NCBI GenBank assembly: GCA_002946415.1
Contig: NJPS01000043.1
Location: 496,001-560,000 of the forward strand
Source: Rutstroemia sp. NJR-2017a BVV2
Taxonomy: Eukaryota > Ascomycota > Leotiomycetes > Helotiales > Rutstroemiaceae
Reading direction: 5' to 3'
DNA length: 64,000 bases
Made by a program: the position numbers and the translations under genes. A model generated the notes under the pieces. It was given only the letters and a program-made list of their open reading frames with translations, was not told where the DNA came from and made no database searches. Below are positions 56,537 to 64,000 of the stretch, one piece after another. Position 1 is the stretch's first letter, and each line of letters opens with the position of its first letter.

Positions 56537-56975
56537 TAGGGGATGGTGCTTGTGTTAGAGGGTGTATACCGTGTACGAATATATACTGCTCCAGTCTAGC
56601 TTAGTGGACAATTGCATCGCATCGTGTCGAATGAGTATGCATTTATGACGGTGTTCTTACGCATTCTTACAGATGGTTGGGATACCACTCGCTATATGCG
56701 TATCTATTTCCCCTTGATCGCACCCCCTTCATCCCGATCAACCAATCTCACCAATCAGCGCCACAATCACAGCATACAGTGGTCTAAATAGGAGCTAACC
56801 GCAAAATACCTTTAAACCCATTCGATTCCATTTTATTTTCGTATCACTAGACTGCGATCTGATGATGTTATGCGAAGTGGCAGGGAGATATTTTTAAGGT
56901 TTTCTTTTTTGGTGTTGGTGATTGGTTTTATTATTGTTGTTGTTGAGAGATTTACTGCCGTTGCGCTGATGCTGA
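56537..56975. other. intergenic, 3' flank of the PPR gene
   Basis: Nothing recognised. It leads into the tandem array. Confidence 0.4.
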
Positions 56976-58470
56976 ATTTCGACAACAGAAATTGGAACTT
57001 GGTGGTGGAATTGGGAATGATAGTGGAAATTGCTTTATTCTGAGTTCTGGAACTTCTTTCGTCAGAGGACGGGTAGGACTGGGTTGATGAGCGCGGGGTT
57101 GCAGATCTGCTCTCTCGTATGATCCCACCTGCTTGCTGTGCTGTGTTGGGACTTTTGCTGGAAGCTTTTGTCTTTCTCCTGAACTGCACGTTGGGAGGGA
57201 AGGGAAGGGGGACTTATAGACAATGAGAAAAGGAGTACCTACTGTACAGTAGCCTAGTAAGTTGGAATTCACTTGTGTCTAGAACTGATAATCAAGCTTA
57301 TATTTCGAATTTCCGACGACGGAAATTGGAACTTGGTAGTGGAAATGGTAAATGACAGTGGACTCGGAAATACTTACTGTAATTCTGGGTTCTGGAACGC
57401 CCATCTGATTGATGACTTCTCGCTTCAGATCTTTACGCAATAGCGCCCCAATGTTTTGTCCTCTGCCAGACTGGCCAGTTGTGCGTGATGGGACTTGCTT
57501 TTGTTGAAAATCTTAGGGGAGAGGAGAGGGGAGGGGTTTTTATAGGTGATGAGAGGAGGGGTACAGTAGTCTGGTGGCGAGGGATTCACTTCTATATAGC
57601 CTAATTGAGTTTGGATTTTGAAAGCAAAAGAATCACAAATTGCTGCTGGAAATGGAGAATGACAGTGAAAGTGCTGCAATCTGGGCCTTGGAACACCTTT
57701 GATGAGAGGACGGGCAAGAATGACTCAACGAGTTAATGAGCAAGCAGTCAGTATGAGATACACTCCCTTGTATTCCACATAGTACTTCGCTGTGCACTTG
57801 AGCTATGTTCTTTATTCTGTTTGTAGTACTTAGGAAGGAGAAGGGGGTTTTATAGAGAATGATAAGTGGGGTATAGTAGCCTAGTAAGGTGGGACTCACT
57901 GGTGTTTAGTACTGGTGATAGAGTTTGGATCTTGGCAACAGAAATCGCAACTTGGTGGTGGAAATAGGGAATGACAACAAGAAATATCTCCAGACTCCAG
58001 TTGAGCTCTGGAGTCACCGAATAGACGGAGTTAATGAGCGAGGAGTTAGTGGTAGATCCACTTTCTCACAGTGCAACTTAGGAACTTGTCTAGTTCTCTC
58101 TGTTATTCTGTTTGTAGTGCTTGGAGAGAAGAGGGGGTTTTATAGGTGATGAGGCGGGGTTATTGTAGCCTAGACTGCCCAGTACGGTAGAGTTCACTTG
58201 TGTTCAGTACTGGTGATTGAGCATAAGTTTTGACAACAGAAATGGCAACTTGGTGATGGGAATGGAGAATGATGGTGAAAATGCTGTAGTCTGGGCCTTG
58301 GAACTTCTTTGGTTAAAGGACAGGCAAGAATGAGTTAATGAGCAAGCAGTCAGTATGAGATCCACTCTCTCACAGAACAGATTCTGGCGATCTCTATCCC
58401 CTTATTTTTCGCTCTGGTTAGGATTGTGTTGGGAGGAGAGGGGGGATTTATATGCGATGAGGGGAAGGTA
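56976..58470. repeat. five-unit degenerate tandem array, about 295-330 bp per unit
   Basis: Five direct copies start near 56976, 57308, 57627, 57936 and 58231 with words such as AACTTGGTGGTGGAAATGGG and GAATGACAGTG. Later in each unit come GGACGGGCAAGAATGA / GAGTTAATGAGC-type blocks, then GGGGGTTTTATAGGTGATGA, then a GTAGCCTAGTAAGGTGG block. Read on the minus strand each unit opens with CTATAAAACCCC or a variant (clearest at about 57848, 57537 and 58138; weaker at 57211 and 58441), like a TATA box. Open frames of 74-118 codons occur in each unit on the minus strand but are not alike enough in frame to call a gene family. Nature unknown. Confidence 0.85.
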
Positions 58471-59753
58471 GGAGGGGTGGGATCGCGTTGGGAGAAAGGG
58501 CGTGAATGATTGATAGGGTGAATGGGAGTGAATGGGCTTCACTGCCCTTGGATTGTGAGGTTGGCGTTCATTTATGTGAACGAGAGAGGAGTAAGGAAGA
58601 GTGGAGTGTTGGAGAATAGGTAAGCGAATCAGAGCCGAGGGTACGAAGTCTATATAAGTAGTTCTACTCGGGAGAGAGTTCTGCAAGAAAATAACAGAAA
58701 ACCACTGAACCAAAAAATATTGGATGCTTGTGAAGAAAGAAAGTCCATTTCTATGGGTGGATAGGGTTTTCCTATCTGCTCTGTAGTTTATCTGATGGGA
58801 GTCGAGAGGTGAAAGTTAAGTTAAGTGAGTGAGATGTACTAATAGTTGTTGTTGCTAGAAATAGGGTTTCACTGTCGATGTTTAGAGACTTTCACTATCG
58901 ATATTAGATATCTGTTTCTAGTTATCAAGTAGTATAGAGAATCACATCCTGTCAAAAAAATCAACGACTGCAAACTTCGACAACGCTCATCCAATTCAGC
59001 GATAAGACCTCTTTCTGATCAATGAAACGTCTTCACCATACAGCAAGCATATATTATACAGCCTGGAGCTTCCTCGCCGGTTTTTTTCAAGTTGGGTCTT
59101 GATTCATGAATGGTTCTGATTGAAAGGTGGAATGATAATGGAGGTCTTTATACCCAGGGTGCCGAGGTAAGGTATGGTAGGCCATTGGTGGAAGAAAATG
59201 GAAGCGAGGGGGGATTATCTGCGAATCATGGAAGGGATATGGATACGTGGGAAGTTTAGGGTGTAGTATTCAGTCACTTATTTGTATAGAGACTACAGTA
59301 GGATCTATGAGGTATGGAAGAGGTTTACTTAGAATTCGCTATATACAGGTCGATAAAAAGTGCGTAATGGTGACGACGTTGTGTTTGTATTCAGTAGCGA
59401 GGGAACAAGCTGATGGAATTGGCCTCTGTCCCTTTCCTATTTTGTTATAACTTTTGTCCAAGATTCGCAGTTGGTATATGAATGAACTTCGAAACTCATT
59501 TGCATGCATCCAAAATCGTGAATAGAATACATAAAGACGAAGATGTCACATCTTAGATGTGAAGCCAAATTTGCCAGTCTTGGAGGTAAGTCTTTCAATT
59601 CTAAAGAATCGCATTCGGCATTCTATTGAGCCCGTAATCCCTCCCCTTATCTAACCTAAATCCACGGCACTTGGAAGTTTCAACGGAGAATGTCTTAACC
59701 AATAACGAGAAAAATTATTCCCAAAGTCCCTCCAGTTCCCTCCAAATTCTAAC
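58471..59753. other. intergenic, no gene supported
   Basis: Right of the array. A further TATATAAG on the plus strand at about 58651 and a CTTTATACC at about 59146 resemble array features, but I see no sixth unit. No long motif-bearing frame. Confidence 0.4.
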
Positions 59754-61317
59754 TCAATTACTAAGAATATCACCACCAACTGGACCATCTCGCGCCTTCC
59801 TCAGTCTATTCCACGTAGTTATCAACAACTCTGGAATATCAGTTTCTCCTTTCTCGTCCTGACAAATTATCTCTGCAAGTCCTTTTGCCGCGAGCCAAAT
59901 CACAGGCATGCCGTGACCATTGAACCCTGCAATGACGAACTCGTTGTATCGGCTGGGGACAGGTCCTACGTGAGGGTTTGAATTGGATGAGTAGCCCATT
60001 ACTTTGGAGAGAGTGTTAGTAATTATAGCGGTTGAAGAAACGGATGATCACAATGAAGGGCATGGACAGAACTTACTTCCAGTCCAAATAGACTCTACCT
60101 TCGCACCAGAACTTTCCCAGCCCTTGAAGGTACGCTGCATGTAGTCATCATAATAACCCTCAACTGCCTTGATCAATGTATCATCATTGACATTATCATA
60201 CCATTGATCTCTAAACGGACGGAAATTCTTCGATGCCCCTCCAACAATGACGCTCCCGTCCGCTCTGGGAATAAGATAATCGAGGACACTGTCCTTGTCG
60301 CGGATGATGTATGAATACTTAAGAGGTGGCGGCGCCGAACCCTCCGGTAGACTGATATGGCAGCAGATACCTTTGCATGGAATGACGCTTGCGCTGTACT
60401 GAGGAAGTAGGCTCGAGACGTATGCATTTGTTGCGTGGACGATTTTGTCAGCACGCATGGTCCCGCGTGGAGTCTCTACCAAGTAATCACCAGATAGATC
60501 GAGGGAATACCTGACGGATACCACGGGAGTGTTGGTATGCAACTTGACAGATCCGGTGTTGACAACTATGGCAAGAAGCTGGGTGATGAGTTTGTAGGGG
60601 GAAAGTGTAGCGGCTGAATAAGTGGTGCATGCCATGGCGCCTTTAACTCCAGAGATCTGGATGAAGTCAGTCTCCAGTGTTTGAATTTCATACAGCGCTT
60701 ATCAATGGCTTACCACTTCTGCATCTTCACCTTCTGTGAACTCCACATCTTCCATATACTTAAACCCATGAGACTTCATACCCTCATACACAGCCTTGAA
60801 CTGATCGACTTGCTGCTGAGTGGTCCAGACATCACATGTTCTTGTCATCACAAAATCGCACTCAATATTCTCGCGTTCGATGAGCTCTTTCAGCGCTTGG
60901 ACATGCTCGATCTCGAATTCGGCTAGTTTTTCGCCGGCTTCGGCACCATATCTCTCGATGTATTTGGGAATGTGACCGTAGAGGTCGGGACGAAGATGGC
61001 CGCCTAGACATTGTGAGCAAGAGCAGGTATTGATATGGGGATTGCAGCATACCATTTCTACCAGTAGCTCCGGAGCAGACTGATTTCGCTTCGAGGATCG
61101 TTACTGAAAGCTTTTGGTCGGTGGGATTACCCTTTACGATGTTGTAAGCAGTAGCTACGCCAGCATATCCTGCTCCAATGATAACGACATCAGAAGACGC
61201 CGGGAGTGGTGTATCACTGCCTTCGTCATGGATAGGGTGCTTCTCCTTGTGCCAGAAAGGCACGGTGGAGTTCGTGACTGGGAGTCTCAAAGAAGTTGGC
61301 TCTGGTGAGTTCGACAT
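59754..61317 (-). CDS. FAD-dependent oxidoreductase, DAO family
   Basis: Four exons (61317-61053, 61003-60714, 60656-60077, 60001-59754) encode 460 aa. The dinucleotide fold is VVIIGAGYAGVATAYNI (Gly about 48, 50 and 53), followed by VTILEAKSVCSGATGRNGGH, the usual DAO second FAD contact. The middle has TYSAATLSPYKLITQLL, VHATNAYVSSLLP and PRADGSVIVGG. The end has ESIWTGIMGYSSNSNPHVGP, then FVIAGFNGHGMPVIWLAAKG. Members oxidise amines or amino acids (for example sarcosine-, glutamylputrescine- or D-amino-acid-oxidase-like) with release of an aldehyde or keto acid, ammonia and H2O2. The substrate is unknown. No peroxisomal SKL-type end; it ends GGDILSN. It is divergently arranged with an amino-acid permease. 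Confidence 0.92.
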
Positions 61318-62579
61318 AATGTAATTTCTGTATGAATACTGGTAGATGATTGAAAGTGCTCCGTATCCCAAGAAAGATACATATCCTATGTTTAAGATAT
61401 TCTTTCCGTCAGCCTCCGATATAATTAAGTCGGTCGGTAGATGTGCCGGCGACAAGCGGGAGTACTCAACAGAAAGATACCAGTTCTCCCTTCAACCAGT
61501 ATGAAGCCGTCAAGAAGTGATCTCTAGATCTCAACGAATTCATTCATGAAGAAGCTAAATTTTTGGGATAGAATTTGACAATGATCCGATGCCGGCACGC
61601 GCACCAACAAAGATATGATCAGTGAATAAATTCTTAATGAATAGCCATCCACAACTCTGTAGATGTCATCCGATCCTTTTATATCTCTGCTCCATTTGCC
61701 TTCACATACAAAGAACATATCACAGGCAGGTGGAAGTGGGCCCATATGAGTTGCGTGACTCCTGGAATAAAGTTTGCACGGGATTTCACAGAGGGAAATG
61801 TGATTGCTGACTGGAAAGCAAGTAGAGAGGCAGCACGCGGATATCGATCCATCGGGACTAAGAAGAGGCCGTTTTGGGCTAATATATTGCAGCTGTTTAA
61901 AAATTGGTAATATCGGCGCACTAGTACTTCTGCGCTGCAGAGCCAGACCAAACCCATGCAATCAGCAATCGAGGTTGCGCTGCTCACAGCTCTTCAAGCA
62001 TGCGAACAGAGATGCCAGGGTTCTGAACGTTCCGGAAAATGAGTTGACCATGGAATTTGATTCTGTTTGTTGAGCCGATTTTGCATGCGGCTTGCCGAGG
62101 GGACGGCAAGATGCTGCCTACACGGTGAACTGGGCGAGTTTCTTACTTAGTCGTTTTGATTTTTGGAACCGCGAGTGAAGGTTTGGATCATGATGACTAA
62201 GCTTTGATGTTTGCTTCCGTCCAAACGTCGACTCTTGCTGAAAATCTGAGCGATTTGTTGGGCATCGACATCTTCATAATCCATCAATCATCTGGGCAGC
62301 TTCGAATTTTTCCAACGCAAAGAAACCAATCCAAGAAGAGAAAAGTATCGCAGACCAGAGACCAGTCACGATTCTCACCTAATGCCATAATCATGCACGA
62401 TCGTCACCAAGTCGGAAAGGCACGATCCCGTGGGCCTTCCTTCAATCATCGAAAGATAAGATACCTAATAGGTAGCACAGCTTCATGTCACACGAGCAAA
62501 GTTCCCTTCCACTCCCAACTTCCTCCTTCTACAAACTCAGCCTCACCGTCTTCATTTGCGTTCTCCATAACCTACAAAC
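61318..62579. other. divergent promoter region of oxidoreductase and permease
   Basis: 1.26 kb between the two starts. Only short frames occur. The stretch could hold shared regulatory sites, such as GATA (nitrogen) motifs, but I did not find a clear cluster. Confidence 0.45.
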
Positions 62580-64000
62580 ATGACCCGCTGCTCCAGAAAA
62601 GCAGCAAAGAGAGGCAAGGCCTGTCAGCCAATCCAGCCAAATACACAGGCAGGCAGCGATGAGCCGCTTGTGTCTGCCGAGCATGGCGGTAGCCCAGACC
62701 CAGAAGCCGGATATGCGGATGAGTTTGCAGAGACTAAGGATCTGAGGTAATGTGCAAATGCATGTGATGTGATGTGACTGTTTGTTTTTGGTAAGCTGCT
62801 AAGACTTGGGGCACAGGAGAGGTTTATCGCAGAGACACATCCAGATGATTGCATTGGCTGGGACCATTGGGACGGTGAGTTTAAACATCTAGTTCTACCT
62901 ATAGGTAAGGAGAAAACTAATACTTATCATGCATAGGGACTTTTCTTAGGTTCTGGGAAAGCCATTGCGAGAGCAGGTCCACTAGGTGCTTTGTGAGTGC
63001 GATCTGGTATGGGAATCTCGTGGGGAAGTGGATGGCTGATAGCGGAGTAGTCTGGGGTATACACTTGTCGGGATACTAGTCTCCGGAGTCGTGATGTCGA
63101 TTGCTGAACTCAGGTACTGCCCCTCTCAATCACCACTTCAACAGACATATAGCTAACTAGAGAAGTGCGCTCGTACCACTCAGCGGAGGCATTATCCGCC
63201 ATGCCGATTACTTCGTCGACCCCGCTCTCTCCTTTGCAAATGGCTGGAACCAAGTTTACAGCAATATGGTTGCTATTCCCGCGGAGCTGGTTGCTGCAGC
63301 AGTGATTCTAGAGTTCTGGGCTGAAGTCAATAATGCTATATGGATTGTGGTGTTCGGCTTCCTGATCCTGGTCAGCAATTTATGTTTTATCGGAGTTTAT
63401 GGGGAGTTGGAGTTCGTGTTCGCGCTGCTGAAGATCATGTTGATTGTGGGATTAAACATCATGGTACGCCTTGTATTCTCTCTTCCTTTCCCTCCTTCTA
63501 GCTCGGATTTCCACATTCTAATAACTGAATGCAGGCACTCGTAATAACATGCGGCGGAGGTCCAAATGGCGAAACATACGGATTCAGATACTGGCGTGAT
63601 CCAGGACCGTTCGTCGATTATCTCGGGTACACTGGTGCATTAGGTCACTTCCTAGGCTTCTGGACGACCTTCTCAAATGCAGTTTATGCATATGCGGGAA
63701 TTGAGAATATCTCACTGGCGGCAGCAGAGACGCAATCACCGAGGAGAAATATTCCAATTGCTGCGAAGAGGATTTTCTTTCGAGTTATGCTCTTTTATGG
63801 TAGATGAACAGCCGTTTAAGAATGGAATCATATGTGCTAACAGAAGATAGTACTATCAATTTTCATGGTCGGTATGATCGTACCATCGAGTGACCCAGAG
63901 CTATTGAATACAACTGGCACGGCCGCCCAATCACCCTTTGTAATTGCTGCGAATAATGCTGGGATCAAAATCGTTCCTTCGGTCATCAACGCGATCGTGT
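62580..64000 (+). CDS. amino-acid permease, yeast AAT/YAT family, 3' end outside the window
   Basis: Seven exons are visible: 62580-62746, 62817-62874, 62937-62992, 63051-63113, 63166-63463, 63535-63799 and 63851 onward. The N-terminal tail is polar. The APC/yeast amino-acid transporter pattern begins with RRGLSQRHIQMIALAGTIGT, then GLFLGSGKAIARAGPLGAFL, GYTLVGILVSGVVMSIAEL, VPLSGGIIRHADYFVDPALS, FANGWNQVYSNMVAIPAELV and WAEVNNAIWIVVFGFLILVS. Next is YGELEFVFALLKIMLIVGLN, followed by the periplasmic GGGPNGETYGFRYWRDPGPF, the AYAGIENISLAAAETQSPRR helix and VLSIFMVGMIVPSSDPELLN. It imports amino acids with protons across the plasma membrane. The gene is intact as far as visible. Several very short exons make it easy to mis-predict. 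Confidence 0.93.

Noticed and set aside
1..64000. CRISPR arrays, rRNA, tRNA
   Set aside because: None recognised. The window is eukaryotic, the short repeats lack spacers, and I saw no convincing T-arm/acceptor-stem pattern. A tRNA could be missed by eye.

Overview
The window looks like nuclear DNA of a filamentous ascomycete (Pezizomycotina). Nearly every confident gene has short GT-AG introns, mostly 50-120 nt, with CTAAC/CTGAC-like branch sites. The families are typical of that group: HET domain, Zn2Cys6 regulators, a GH3 beta-glucosidase, the yeast amino-acid permease family, DUF3292/GRAM and TLDc. A Helotiales/Leotiomycetes origin is my guess from remembered protein similarity and is not demonstrated. 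Splice sites below were placed by eye from frame continuity and motifs.

Left 10 kb: an accessory-looking, gene-poor stretch. It holds fragments of coding-like sequence on the minus strand (1-2040), an 8-nt minisatellite (2825-2990), a small hypothetical gene (3328-3997), an extradiol (LigB/DODA-type) dioxygenase (4451-5379), a decayed protein kinase (5504-6480) and a small secreted protein (6739-7504). Three of the five copies of a short inverted-repeat element (MITE-like) lie here. The other two are near 37.6 and 44.6 kb.

10-33 kb: a NIPA-type magnesium transporter, an amidase, an FMN-binding split-barrel oxidoreductase, a Zn2Cys6 transcription factor whose second intron carries a hairpin, a membrane-anchored TAP-like alpha/beta hydrolase, a Ser/His-rich open frame, a TLDc protein, a secreted protein with NlpC/LRAT-like motifs, a secreted GH3 beta-glucosidase and an SDR-like protein without YxxxK.

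34-53 kb: a nuclear-looking protein with a C-terminal Zn2Cys6 cluster, two small hypothetical proteins, mitochondrial tRNA-threonylcarbamoyl transferase QRI7, a DUF3292/GRAM membrane protein, a HET protein, a PTEN-like phosphatase and a His/Pro-rich type I membrane protein.

53-64 kb: LSm4, a mitochondrial-type PPR protein with a proline-rich linker, a five-unit degenerate tandem array of about 310 bp per unit with a TATA-like box in each unit, and a divergent pair of an FAD-dependent amine/amino-acid oxidase-like enzyme and an amino-acid permease. The permease runs off the right edge. Apart from that pair, I see no evidence that neighbours form a pathway. Most are independently transcribed housekeeping or lifestyle genes separated by 0.3-2 kb spacers.
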